DNA of 64,000 nt from Agapetus fuscipes. Its lineage: Eukaryota > Arthropoda > Insecta > Trichoptera > Glossosomatidae. Shown piece after piece: positions 22,216 through 33,884 of the stretch. Below the pieces are notes generated by a model. The model made no database searches, was not told the origin of the DNA, and saw nothing but the letters and a program-made list of their open reading frames with translations. Both the position numbers and the translations under genes were made by a program. Every line of letters begins with the position of its first letter. Within the stretch, counting starts at the first letter, position 1. The stretch covers positions 4,092,001 through 4,156,000 of the forward strand of contig OX637353.1 in assembly GCA_951799405.1 (NCBI GenBank), read 5' to 3'.

Positions 22216-22504
22216 TCGATTTGATAACACACGTTAGCTCGTCAAAATTATTCGTTGTGTTCAGATGTGACTGAGATTTGTGAAATTGTGGTCGCCTATG
22301 TATTTATTGAAATCGTATATTATGTCGAAAACACGCCAATCTTATACCCCCTGAAAACCATCACCCCTGCATGACATTTTCGTATGTATGGCACTTGGGT
22401 GTAAACTTAAAAATTATATTTTTAGTTGAATCATTCTCTAAGCTCGAATTGATTTCCACTGTGCTATCGCATGATGATGATAACCATGATTTGTAGAGTG
22501 ACGT

Positions 22505-22700
22505 TTCGTAAATGAGTGAACATTCTGTGAATTTCCCTCGTTTGCGTAACTAAATAAAATGTATGGAAAACACAACAGCACCTCTAGTGAGTAATCTAGT
22601 TTCGATACATTTTTTCGATTTACGCTATCGACGGGATTTTATGTAATGCTTTATACTCAGGATACTAGTCCTTAGAGAAGGATAATAAAAAACTCGCGTG
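22505..22700 (+). repeat. Family E repeat
   Basis: ATGTATGGAAAACACAACAGC, CCTCTAGTGAGTAATC, CATTTTTTCGATTTACGC and ATGCTTTATACTCAGGATAC are the clearest E consensus in the window. Confidence 0.6.
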
Positions 22701-23426
22701 ATCACTACGTTCTAGTCATGTTTTAGTTAATCCAGTTTTAATTTGAAATAGTTGGCGATCGTGGAGGACCAAAATATAAATCATTTACAAAAGCGTTTTC
22801 TTAAAACAATTCATTGCAGTTGGCCAAGGTTGAATTATTCAGCGGGAGACAGGAGTGACATGAATAAAAATGTCACCTATGCATGATTGTGTGTAGGGTC
22901 AAGAGCCTTTATTCAAAACGACTAAATAATATGATGCGAGGTTTTTCAGACGAGGACAACTGGTAAAAGGTAAGTTGGCTCTCTAAAGTGGTATTGGTGT
23001 AAAAAAGCAATAGTGTCTTGTACGAGTTCTATACTGTCCTCGTCTGTTGATACCTTCGTCCTTCACTGATGTATTTTAAAAAAAAAGTTGATATAAATCT
23101 TTTTTTTATCTCAGTGCAATAAAGTTGACGCTGAACACTAAAAACTATTCACGTAATGAGCACTTTCATGAAATACCTAGATTTTTATGGGCGTATTTTA
23201 AAAAGATTGAAAAAAAGCTTTTTTTAAGCAAAATGATTATTTGAGATTTAACACCAATATTGTATGTACTAGGAATGTATGACCAATTATTGCGAATATT
23301 GCCTCTGTTTTAGAATTTACGGAAATGATTTTTATATCGTAGAATGAATGAAACTCAAAAGTTTATTTCTGTTTACGATGATTTATTTAATGAACGCTTT
23401 TTTGTGTTAAACATACCTACGACAGA
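22701..23426. other. No recognised feature
   Basis: AT-rich sequence without a credible frame or a repeat that I can match elsewhere in the window. Confidence 0.4.
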
Positions 23427-23648
23427 GTTTGGTGGTCATCTCAAAAAGCACACATTCCCAAGCAAGATCCAGTGGCTGTAAACCTGGATATCCTTTTGGT
23501 AATCATCAATTAAGGCAGATTAATTTTTCAACTCAGCGAAGCGTGTATTTGAAATTTGATTAATATATTTTTGTGCTCTGCTAGAAATTACACCTGCTAT
23601 CTTCCAATTGCAAGTCTGAAGCTTTTATCACTAGACTACGAACTTTTC
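23427..23648 (-). mobile_element. Family C SINE, old copy
   Basis: On the minus strand the head has a diverged B box (GATAGCAGGTGTAATTTC region), but the body is clear: CAAGCAAGATCCAGTGGCTG and TGTGCTCTGC in plus reading. The 3' end is truncated. Confidence 0.7.
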
Positions 23649-24002
23649 TATTGTAAGTATGAAAGTACCGACCTACGCTAAGTTACGTTGTACATACTTG
23701 CTTGCAAAAATTTTGGTATGGCTATGCACAGTAAGTACATCATATAAAATGCAAATATATTCGTCTCACCTGCAGCACCGAGTGTTGAGAAAGTGCAATT
23801 TCTTGTTCTGCCTTTAGACGTTCCAGCTACTCCATAATCTATCGGAAAAATCTACCTGCGCCCATTTTTGTGGATTATCTATGTTTCTTCCATATCGAGT
23901 TAAACTGAACTATATCAGAACTTCCACAAAGTATTATGCAATTCATACTGAGAAAACGTGATACTATTAGGAGAGTCCATCGAGATATTATAATTAAATT
24001 AT

Positions 24003-24246
24003 AGATTGGTATGCGGCTGACCACCTATACTGTAAAAAATGGTGCGCTTTTCCAATGTCACCCCTGTTTCAGGAAAGGACGGCAAGAGCTGCAGGGTGTA
24101 TGCCCATTTTCAATTTGGTTTTTATGTTGTAGGTTCACATGCGACATGTGCAAACGCGAACTTGTACGTGTCTGCTTGTGAGAATGAATTTATTGTGAAT
24201 CCCCAATGTAACATATCTTTGCAACTTAGATTAGATTTTATTAGAC
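24003..24246 (+). mobile_element. Family B element, near full length
   Basis: ATTGGTATGCGGCTGACCACC, CCAATGTCACCCCTGTTTCAG, GGACGGCAAGAGCTGCAGGG, GGTTCACATGCGACATGTG, GTCTGCTTGTGAG and ATCTTTGCAACTTAGATTAG follow the family order exactly. The tail is only two ATTAG-type units. Confidence 0.85.
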
Positions 24247-24560
24247 AAGAATTTCAACAGAGTAAACAGCTTCAATTTTACCAGTATATGGACACCAGCA
24301 CTCACATCCATTCATCAACACGTCGGACAAAACATTTGATACCATTAGTAAATTTTGTTTTGCGGCATCTGTTCATGCACTGTCAAATGTCACCTCAGTA
24401 ACCATAATCTTCGATCACGAGCGACAACTCTGAACGCTGGGAAACTCTCGTACCTTTTTGGCGTAACGTTGAAAAACGAGTTATTTAAATTTTATAGTAA
24501 ATTCCGTTTTATAGTAAATTCCATACAATATAAAACATTGCCTATAAAACTTCTGTTTCA

Positions 24561-25293
24561 GGAAACATTGTGACGAGTTATTATGTCAGTGTTCGTTTAT
24601 GTTAAAATTGTGAAGAGCTATAATGTCTGTGTTCGTTTATGTTAAAATTGTGAAGAGCTATAATGTCTGTGTTCGTTTATGTTAAAATTGTGAAGAGCTA
24701 TAATGTCTGTGTTCGTTTATGTTAAAATTGTGAAGAGCTATAATGTCTGTGTTCGTTTATGTTAAAATTGTGAAGAGCTATAATGTCTGTGTTCGTTTAT
24801 GTTAAAATTGTGAAGAGCTATAATGTCTGTGTTCGTTTATGTTAAAATTGTGAAGAGCTATAATGTCTGTGTTCGTTTATGTTAAAATTGTGAAGAGCTA
24901 TAATGTCTGTGTTCGTTTATGTTAAAATTGTGAAGAGCTATAATGTCTGTGTTCGTTTATGTTAAAATTGTGAAGAGCTATAATGTCTGTGTTCGTTTAT
25001 GTTAAAATTGTGAAGAGCTATAATGTCTGTGTTCGTTTATGTTAAAATTGTGAAGAGCTATAATGTCTGTGTTCGTTTATGTTAAAATTGTGAAGAGCTA
25101 TAATGTCTGTGTTCGTTTATGTTAAAATTGTGAAGAGTTATAATAATGTCTGTGTTCGTTTATGTTAAAATTGTGAAGAGTTATAATGTCTATGTTCGTT
25201 TATGTTAAAATTGTGAAGAGTTATAATGTCTGTGTTTGTTTATGTTAAAATTGTGAAGAGTTATAATCTCTGTGTTCGTTTATATTAAAATTG
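24561..25293 (+). repeat. 40-bp minisatellite, about 18 units
   Basis: The unit is GTTAAAATTGTGAAGAGCTA followed by TAATGTCTGTGTTCGTTTAT. Thirteen units from 24601 to 25120 appear identical. One diverged unit (24561-24600) precedes them and four variants follow: 25121-25163 with three extra bases, 25164, 25204, and 25244-25283. The 40-bp period is not a multiple of three and all frames meet stops, so it is non-coding. Identical centre and diverged edges fit recent unequal exchange. Confidence 0.97.
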
Positions 25294-26293
25294 CCTTTAT
25301 GTAACTTGTAAGATGTAATTTGTAAGTGGTGCCAATTTAGCAACTCAGATTATCTTGAAACGGGATTTCAAGGTTTTTCGTGGTATGAAAAAGTTAAAAA
25401 ATGCTTGTAAGCTTCGATAAAATCATTTGATCTTTTATTCTTTCATTACTTTAATTATTTTTTATCGATATATTTGATATTGCTAAAAAATTTAATTGTG
25501 TTGAGAACAAATTTACCGTCACAAAAGTCTTTTCCTTTTAGTGGAAATGAAAGAAAATAAGGAAGTCTGTTGTTATAAATTTAAATTAATTTATTACCAT
25601 TTTACTCACAAAGAGAAGCATGCCAAGTTTTTTAGTAAGAAAGCTGGTTTGATGTTAACTATTTTTTTATTAAAAGAACTAGAAATTTCAGTGTTTTTGA
25701 TAAAAAAAAATAGGTATCTACTTTTAAAGAAAAGCTTAACGTTTTCATAAGCTGAAACTAGGTACGATATTTTTTTATGTTGTGAAAAATAAAAAGTGCA
25801 TTTTCACAATGTTTCGTGGCTTCGGTGATGGAAACCCTTAATCTGTTCTAAATTTGAAAATTAAATTGAGCGCGCGCTTTCCCGCCAAACTGGGAAGCTC
25901 CTAGATTAAAAATTGTAGCTACCGTAACGGATGCAAGCTTACTTTTTACGAATGGATGTAAAAATATTGGGATTTTAATTAAAAATAACGCAAATAACAC
26001 ATTGAATGAGGTGTTTTTCAAGATTAAACTTTATATCTGAGAAACCATAACTAATACTAAAATTCAATATTAATTTAGATTTCAAAACATGAAGGTGTTG
26101 GTTTATTTGGATAAGCTTTCTCATTTTTTTTTGTTTAACTTGTCATTTTACTTGGCAACTTGTTATCTTGTGAGAAAAAAAAATTAATGACAGGAAAAAG
26201 TAAACCTTTTTTGTTATTTTTAAATGCGTATTTCTTCTCTTTTTTTTTATTCTACATAATTGCGTACTTACCTACTAAAGATTATATTTTATC
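25294..26293. other. AT-rich stretch; one E2F-like site
   Basis: GCGCGCGC followed by TTTCCCGCCAAA (25878-25889) is a perfect E2F-type sequence in low-GC DNA. The frame at 25541-25750 has no domain. Confidence 0.4.
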
Positions 26294-26640
26294 ACACAAA
26301 AAAAAAAAAAAAAACGCAACTAAGCTACACATATAGTGTAACTTCTTGCCGCGTTATCCCCGAAGGGGTCGCATGTGGCGAGTTGAACCTATTTATTTTT
26401 ACAGGTAAGGGGGCCGGCCTTACACCAACCACTTCAGTCGAAGTGGGGGTTTCCCAGCTCCCGAAGGGGCTGGTACTCATTTCTTGTGAAGGCTGAGTAA
26501 ACCTTGCCGGTATTTTTATTATGGGGTTTGAAATAAACACCGAAATAGGAAATCATTTCTGACACCCTCCTCGGTGGGATTCGAACCCGAGCTCACGGGG
26601 TAGAATGCAAGCACTCTACCAACTGAGCTATCAACCGGTC
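26294..26640 (-). mobile_element. Family A SINE, full length with homopolymer end
   Basis: It is the reverse of the 8691-9024 copy, with very high identity. On the minus strand the head (B box GGTTCGAATCC, A box TAGCTCAGTTGG) starts at 26640. The 3' end GTAGCTTAGTTGCG runs into about 18 T residues (A-run at 26298-26313 in plus reading). ACACA-type sequence on both flanks may be a short target duplication. Confidence 0.9.
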
Positions 26641-26852
26641 ACACACGTATGTAAATATCCATAACTCCCTAGCTTTTTACCGCCACTTACTTGTCAATAA
26701 CCTCCTAACTCACAAGACAGTCTAGAATTTTCAATCGTCCATAAATTTAAAAATGCATTTGCTCATTTTCGTAGAAAAACAGGTCTTGGTTATCTCTCAA
26801 AGATACCTACATAATAAAATTATGATGGTGTATGAGTCAAACCTTTTTTTTA

Positions 26853-27117
26853 AATCTAATCTAATATAATCTAATCTGCAAAGAAATATATCATTTAAGA
26901 TTTATATTAAATGCATTTCCACAAGTAGACATGTATAATTTCGCGCTAACACATGCCGCATGTGGGCCTACAATATAAAATCCAATCTCAAATGAACATA
27001 ACTCTGCAACATAACTCTGAACTGCAACTCTTGCCGTCCTTCCCTGAAATAAGGGTGACATTGGCAAAGTGAACCATTTTTTTTTACAGTATGAGTGGTC
27101 AGCCGCATACTAACCTA
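26853..27117 (-). mobile_element. Family B element, full length
   Basis: In plus reading: (TCTAA)-type tail 26853-26876, GCAAAGAAATATATCATTTAAG, CGCGCTAACACATGCCGCATGTG, CCTGAAATAAGGGTGACATT, and GTGGTCAGCCGCATACTAACC at the far end. Confidence 0.85.
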
Positions 27118-27295
27118 ATCCAACTTTAAATAACGTTGAAAATGTGTTGGTATACCTCAACCACACGTGAAAAGGAAACCACCAAACGGGGAATTTAATT
27201 CTGCCCGCTTTTTAAATGCGCCGGGATTTATTTCGCTAATCCATTTGGAATAGTTTCCTTCGCTCAAATGAAAAAATACTTACAAGCAGACATAC

Positions 27296-27480
27296 CGGAC
27301 CTCTCTTTCCTTCTGGATCCGTTTGTATATCGTGAGAAAGAGCTGTCGAAAGTATAGAAGTTTCGTCTGCAGCAAAATAAAGAAGCTGAGGGATTAATTG
27401 CTTTAAGAGGCGTTGGAGTGCTAAGCCGCCTCTTCCTTTGATGCTGAAGTCCAAATAAAAGACAATCTCATGCAATTGAA
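27296..27480 (-). CDS. Possible internal exon of an unrecognised gene (weak)
   Basis: On the minus strand an open frame from about 27488 to beyond 27296 reads VQLHEIVFYLDFSIKGRGGL, then LQRLLKQLIPQLLYFAADET and STALSHDIQTDPEGKRGP. Codon use is less AT-biased than the surroundings. A GTATGT donor follows at 27295 and a second candidate, GTAAGT, at 27283. A TGA lies just upstream of the frame, so an acceptor must fall near 27475-27490, where no strong pyrimidine tract is seen. No family recognised. It could be a chance frame in a GC-richer patch. Confidence 0.25.
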
Positions 27481-27499
27481 CCGTCTCCAAATTTGTTTT

Positions 27500-29163
27500 T
27501 CACTCCAATAGAGAAAACAATGATTATTTCAATTTGTTTGTTGTTTAATTTTCGGAATGAATTGAACAACAAGAATCTTGTTCACGAATGTTATCAAAGT
27601 TTTTCAAGCTTAATTTTTAGTGTTGTTATAATTGCCTTGAAGTAACACATTTCCCCACACAAAAATATGTAAATTTTATTGAGATTGATTTTTTTTATTC
27701 AGAAATCCTGGTCAACTTATTATTACAAAATTGAAAAACAAAACAAATCAATTGGTTGTTGACGAAAATACCATAGAGGATTGAAAAAAATCTGAAATCA
27801 AAAGCTGATCAGATTCTTATCTCCTCAATCACCGTGCCTCTCATGATGTGAAAACTTTTAAAACTGTTTCGCAACATCGCTGATTATTTTCATTAAGCTA
27901 CATAGAGTGGATGTTTTTAGCTCCTTAAAAAAACTACATTGTAAAGGTCTTTCAGCGTGGGTATCTTTGTTATGCTTTTACAAGTTGTCATATTTTCTTT
28001 TGGCGGGAAGTCTTCTTTCATCATCAGCAATTTTTTCATCAATCAAGTATCATTCTTCTCTCTCTCCTCCTCTCTTGCTTGCCTATCTTCCCTAAGCAAC
28101 AAAGGCTGTTATCTCGAGCCAACAAAGAAACGAGGTTTAGTTTTCTTTGATTAAAAATAAAGTCTTACAAAGAGCAGTTAGTTTTGAAGGGCGGGATGGA
28201 CGATAAGGGAGACGGTGTGTTTGCAGCAACCCCCACCAGAGCTTTATGAGCGATACTTCAGTATCAGAAGACGCCAGACATCCACGTGGCCGTTTCTCAC
28301 CCCATAAACAAGGGCTGCAAGCAATCTTTGCTCTGAGATGGTTTCTTATCGTTTCTATTCACATACCTAAGCTAAAAATTTTCGTAAACAACTTCTTACC
28401 ACATTGGGATCTTCTTCTCTGTTTAAGAAATGACACAATTTTCTACTCCATTCGCTTTCTGGTAAAAATTTCTTGAAGATACGCTGTAGCGCAGACAAAA
28501 TGTAAGCGAATATCAACAACATTTTAATGTAAAACCTAAGTATTAAGATAAATAAAGGCGTTTAATTTGAGGGGTTTTCCGTTTCCTGTAGAAAAATATG
28601 GCACTGTTACTGTAACTCTAATGCTGTCGTCGTTCTATTAGGAATAACCAGATTCTCTGCAGAGTCTTGTCCACTCATTATTTGTCCTAGGAAAGTTCTA
28701 ATTTTCTGTTAATTCCATGTTTAACAGAATGTGCTGATTATGATAGTGCTGAGCCTGGTATAAAAGTAACAACCAGAAAAGAAGATCATGTTTGAAACTC
28801 TGGAACTCGAGCTCAAGTTTTTTGCTTCATATTGAGCCTTTGAAAAGTCTCTTATAGGCCACTAGAAAAAGGCACGAACGTGCCTAAGAGATGGATTAGC
28901 AGGTGTTTTCCCAAGGCTGATAGAAGGAAGCTCAATGAAATATTTTCCATAGATAAGGTGAACACAAATTCATAATTCCGTATTACAGGCTCTGTGCATG
29001 TTTACGACTTTAAAACTCCCTGTGAGGTTTAAAATTGGATGCTTTATTAAAAAAATAAACGATTGTTCTTTGCAAAATTTGGAAAAGAAAAAATAATCAT
29101 GAAGGTTTATTGAACTGATTTTCATTTTTAAATGTTAGTTACTACGGAATTTACAACATTGTG
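27500..29163. other. No firm feature; two weak open frames
   Basis: At 28246-28476 an ATG frame begins MSDTSVSEDARHPRGRFSPH with balanced codons in its first 40 codons, after a GTTTGCAG acceptor-like site at 28225. At 27907-28154 hydrophobic frames overlap a long pyrimidine tract. Neither is recognised. The rest is AT-rich. Confidence 0.3.
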
Positions 29164-29394
29164 AGTTCCTTGACAAATAGGTTGGTGTGAGGCTGAACTC
29201 TATGCTGTAAAAAAATGCTTAACTTTTGTCAATGCCACCCCGGTTTCAGGGAAAGACGGCGTGAGTTGCAAGGCTCTAATGTTGATGAGAGGGTTTTTTG
29301 TAAGGGCATATACAGCATGTGTAAGCGCGAACTTACACTGAGGACGTGTATCGTTAAATTTTAAAATATCTTTGCAGTTAACATTCAAGATTAC
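29164..29394 (+). mobile_element. Family B element
   Basis: GTTCCTTGACAAATAGGTTGG (start), CAATGCCACCCCGGTTTCAG, GGAAAGACGGCGTGAG, TGTAAGCGCGAACTTACAC and ATCTTTGCAGTTAACATTC match. The GTCTGCTTGTG part is altered and the ATTAG tail is absent. Confidence 0.78.
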
Positions 29395-30286
29395 GGATGA
29401 GTGAGATTGTTGATAGTTGATTTTTAATTGTTAATACTTCTTTAATTTGAGAACTGATGGATGTTTATAACATCAGTCCTTTCTCACACAAAACAATATT
29501 TAACTTCATTAAATGTGTGTTTATTAATAATCGAAATAGTAAGGAATTTTACCTTAATAAGGTGGTTTATAAGTATACAAAATTTTGTGTTAAAATTGTA
29601 GTTACGCCATCCAATTTTCATATAAATTGTATTATACCCACTTCTTACTTTTCTTTGAAAAAAAAAATGTTTCCGATATTATTCTATGAACGTTAAAATG
29701 CGAATTTTTGAAATATGAAAAGTACAAAAAAAAATCGTTTCAATTATGATTGGCAGCTTGAGCAAAAAAAAAATACTAAAAGAGAAAATTACGTAAAGTA
29801 ATAAAATCATATTACGAAAAAAGCCGTACATTCAGTAAAGTTATTTAAACCGGACGTCACGTGTTATTTGAGAAAATTTGGAGGCCGTTCCCATACAAGT
29901 AAAAGTCTACTTATTACGTACAAGGTTTGGAAAATATTTTTTTGCTATGTGGAACCGAAAAAATCTCTCGTTTAAAAGGTAGAAGGTCGATCTTGTTGGC
30001 GAATATCACATTCGTGTCTTCTATCAGATTAAGAAAACTCAAATGTGTTAAAAAATAAATGTTTTTAAATTAACTTTACTGACAATAATGAAGAAAAAAT
30101 GTCAATCCACTAGAAGTGGCCAATACCTTGACGGATAGGGAACTTAGGGTACTTATTGATTTTCTCTTCGTTTATTACTCGTTAATCTATTTACACGTTC
30201 TTATCATTCATAAGTTATACACTTATTTGATGAATTACTTTGAACTTTTCGTGTTTCACACTTTGCATACCTACTCGTTTTATCGC
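29395..30286. other. No recognised feature
   Basis: Very AT-rich DNA with several poly(A) runs. I see nothing beyond chance frames. Confidence 0.45.
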
Positions 30287-30595
30287 AACGCAAACGCAAC
30301 TTAGCTACAAATATAGTGTTACTTCTTGCCGCGTCGACCCCGAAGTGTTTCGCATGTGACGAGTTTAAAATATTTATTTTTACAGGTTAGGGAGCCAGCC
30401 TTACGCCAACCCCTTCATTTGATGTGGGGGCTTCCCAGCTCCCGAAGAGGCTGGTACGCATTTATTGTTAAGGCTTAGTTTTTTTTTTTTAAATAAATGC
30501 CGAAATGGATAATAATTTCTGATACTCTCGGTGGGATTCGAACCCGAGCTCTCGGCATGGAATGCAATCACTCTACCAACTGAGTTATCGACTGG
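30287..30595 (-). mobile_element. Family A SINE, older copy
   Basis: On the minus strand the tRNA-like head starts at 30595 with a kept B box (GGTTCGAATCC). The body shows many changes: the CCCCTTCGGGG hairpin is broken and there is a T-run near 30480. The 3' end reads GTAGCTAAGTTGCGTTTGCG. Confidence 0.85.
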
Positions 30596-32089
30596 ATTTC
30601 AGTCGTTTATTATACATTTCACCGCATTTGCGTAACAAAAAATTTTTATGCGTTATCGTGATTCTAATGTCTGCTTACTACTATCTATATAATATTGAAA
30701 CCATTATTTATGTGCTTATAATACTTCACCTTAATTTACAACAACAAATACCGATGTTCCACGCACACTTATTCCTTCTGATTTCTTCCCATCTGACACA
30801 TTTTTCCTGCAGTGGGTACTTACCCCTCTTCCCCATACTTCCCCCCGCCTGTAGCTTCTACAACATTGTCTCTACAACTTTTTCACTTGATGACTTTGCA
30901 ACAGTTCAAGAATTTGATGTTTTCTGGAAACAAACCAGAAGGGCCTATAATATATACTTAAGCAGTAAAGAGTCATCTTTGTTTTTATTTGGGTTTGTTT
31001 CTTATTTTCATAGTCTTGAAATAATAAAGATGGCATTAAATAAATTTACAACAATAAAAAAAAGCTCCTATTTTTCTGTACTTCTGGTTCTCTCCTGAAG
31101 ACGGATTTCATAGGTCAGGCAAATATGTTTGTGTAAAAATATGAACTAGAAAACAATAAGCTATATTTAAATTTTATTTCTACAAAAATTAATAAGATTT
31201 GCATTCAAATATTAGATTAGTAAATAAATTAGACTTGGAATAAAAATACGTCATTCCACTAACAAAAATATCAAATTTAAAAGTCCGTAATACGTTTTCG
31301 CTATTTCATTTAAATTTAAGCGATCGGTTACAAAAAAAACACTTTCATTTGTGTTGATTTTTAACTGAATTAACACTACTGAAAATAATATACATTTTCC
31401 GGTATCTTTTTTTGCAAAATACCTGAAATTCCTTAACACGCCCCGCAGTTTGGCAGCTTGTGTAATCTAGAGGCAGCGAGCTATTTTCTTTGCTGACCCA
31501 GTAATGTTGTTTTTCAATCGTCCAATCTCCCAAATGGACTGACGTGGATACTGCCGAGGCGCGCTCACACAAACCGTGAAATCTGAAACATACGACCAGC
31601 AGACCTTCATTCACTTGCGCGGTGTAAACAATATCACATTCTTGATATTGTTTTGTATTTTAACTGGGTTCCCTTTTAGTCAAACTGCATTTATTTATTT
31701 TAACAGAATTTATTTTATAAAATTTAGTTCACAATTTACAACAATTGATTTCTAGCTCTGGCTTTCGAACTTCACGGCTCAATGTTTTATCGACACCTGG
31801 CCTGCACACAATTTCGACTTTCATATATACTCGTTCGTACGGACATACGGACGGTTCTCGACTGTTCTCAACCATAGTGGATGATTCCAACACTAGAGCG
31901 TTCCACTAGCGTGATAAGGATCACGTATGCACTAATACTAGTGCCAGACTGTTCTTTGTATGCATGTACACTTGTACACTCGAACAAAGGTCCAGTAGCA
32001 ATATGCTCAAATATATTAGAATGAGTTGAATCTACAATGAAGCCAAAAAATAACATTTAAAAAGAATTTTCGATTTGATTCGAACGATT
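30596..32089. other. AT-rich stretch without a recognised gene
   Basis: The long frame ending at 31098 is judged fortuitous. CTGAAGA-type motif at 31095-31124. A slightly GC-richer patch at 31440-31620 has no recognisable product. Confidence 0.4.
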
Positions 32090-32222
32090 CGTGTTAAAAA
32101 ATAAGGTGTACTGTGATTTTTTATCTATAGAGTTCTTTCGCAAGCGCTAGAAAACTCCGACTTGGATTGATATTCAAAGTGTAGGTAAGGAATTTAGCAG
32201 AAAAGCGATTCTGGTGTATTTT
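32090..32222 (+). repeat. Dispersed repeat G, copy 1
   Basis: CGATTCGTGTTAAAAAATAAG, TATAGAGTTCTTTCGCAAGC and TTTAGCAGAAAAGCGATTCTG correspond in order to 47318-47450. Element type unknown. Confidence 0.6.
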
Positions 32223-33633
32223 GAGGAATAACAAATATGAAGTTAAAACTCTGCAACTGTCTAAAATCTATTATGGTCCTGAAATAGGGTTTACTCACAG
32301 AAATTATTTGATCTAGGATTCAAATTTATAAACAAGCAGCGATGAAATGTTAGTCCTAGGATATTTTTTTCCACAACGATGATAAAAACTTAAAGAAAAA
32401 TACCCATCAGATATGCATGATCTCAGTCTTAAGTGTAAACAAATGGAAGTGTTTGCTAACAAACTTTGTATACATTAGACATCTCTGATTTAAATTCATT
32501 AGCTGCCTTACAGATAGATGCTTGTAGGCTATTAGTAAAAAAGGTTTATTTAATTGGTTGAATATATACTTCTGTAGTAGGAATCAAAACCTGTAAGTTT
32601 TGTAAAGCTATATAATCTTTAAATGGAATATCATATCTTTATGTCTATAAATGGATGTTGTAAAAATCTGTTCACAAATTTTGTGAACGCTGCTTTGGTT
32701 GCCCCATCTAATATCAGCTCGGAACATAAAACCTGCCTCCACGAAGGCATATCCATATTATTTTTTACGTCATTTATTGTGGAAGATTGGCTGTTTGTCA
32801 TTACGTACCTTGTATCGCCATAAAAGTAATTGTTGCCGTTATGGGTGCGGTAAACAAAATTATACAATGGACGGCGCGATTTGCGGAATTGCTGCTGATT
32901 TGTAATTTATGGCAACACTAAGAGATGCTATATCTATATGATGTAATAAAAAGTAATATTGAAACGTTTTGTACGATTTACGAATTAATTTTATTAGCAT
33001 GTATTGTACTAAAAGGAGATTTCTGAAAAGACTGATCGATGTGAAATAAAACAGTAGAATATAGTGGCATAATGAAGTGGAGATAATCCTGCAAGGGTTT
33101 CTAAAAGGAGTGAACATCTCATACAGGCAAATGTACCTCTAATGAAGGTTACATATTATAAACAAGTATGCTAACCTAAGACCAACATTGACAATTAAGC
33201 TGTGTATCTAAGTTTAAGTCATTCTTCTGCATGTCTGCATGAAAGGACTCATATCTCTTTCTAGTGATTTTATCTTAAAGGCAGAAGAGAAATATTTATT
33301 CTGAAATGTACCTGCAGAAACTCTGACCACCCTTAGTGGTTAGGTGATAGATTTTACTTTCCAGTTACAAACAAGGATAATACGATAATAGAAAATCTGT
33401 AACGGATATTACTGTGTATAACAGGAACTTAATTTTGCAAATGAAATAACGAGACTTTAAAGTAAAAACATATATTATACAACTCGTATTGTGTCACTAT
33501 TCTTACTTTTTACATTTTAATGTTGTTTTGAAGTAAGCTTATATGAATTTCAACTTAGCGATTTTAACAGTTTGTAGATATTTTTTTTATGTAGAAGATG
33601 AAGTCGTTATATTCTGAACAAGGCCGGACCTTG
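32223..33633. other. No recognised feature apart from the possible exon
   Basis: The interval is AT-rich. One minus-strand stretch (32809-32894) with a strong donor is listed separately. Confidence 0.4.
32809..32894 (-). CDS. Possible internal exon with strong splice donor (weak)
   Basis: On the minus strand the segment reads QQFRKSRRPLYNFVYRTHNG, then NNYFYGDTR. It ends in ACAAG followed by GTACGT (donor at 32808-32807), close to the animal consensus. Upstream, ATCAG and CAGCAG at 32892-32898 could serve as acceptor, though the pyrimidine tract is poor and a TAA closes the frame just before it. Aromatic- and Asn-rich composition with balanced codons is unlike the surrounding DNA. No family recognised. 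Confidence 0.25.
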
Positions 33634-33884
33634 GACCGGTCCGTAGTCCAGTGGCAACACTTCGGACTCGTAAATGGAAGGTTGTGAATTAGAATCCCGG
33701 CGGAGCACAAAAGATATACCATTTATATTTCCAAATGTGCTCTTCGCTGGTTTGAAAAATTCATAAACCTTTACCAAAGACCGGTCATTGGCGCTTTCTA
33801 CAGCGACGACCAAGCTCGCAGAGGGCTCTTGAGGTGTGATACACACAAAAACAGCGCTCACCAAATAAATCATCCTAATATAAA
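33634..33884 (+). mobile_element. Family C SINE with internal deletion
   Basis: The head CCGTAGTCCAGTGG and B-box region (AGAATCCCGGCGGAGCACAAA) are kept. After AGACCGGTCA the sequence jumps to TTGGCGCTTTCTAC, losing about 60 nt (the GGTCCATCCAGCC part) found in other copies. The 3' end CAGCGCTCACCAAATAAATC is intact. Confidence 0.87.

Noticed and set aside
24039..24573. Overlapping plus-strand frames of 120 and 72 codons
   Set aside because: The first 70 codons lie inside a family B element, and the rest carries no domain and runs into the minisatellite.
24561..25293. CRISPR array
   Set aside because: The 40-bp units are directly adjacent and identical throughout, with no unique spacers, in a eukaryotic context. 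It is a minisatellite.
30562..31098. Longest single frame (178 codons, plus strand)
   Set aside because: It begins inside the tRNA-like head of the family A SINE at 30287-30595, without an early conserved start. It is hydrophobic and Tyr/Leu/Ile-rich as expected for AT-rich DNA, and shows no domain.
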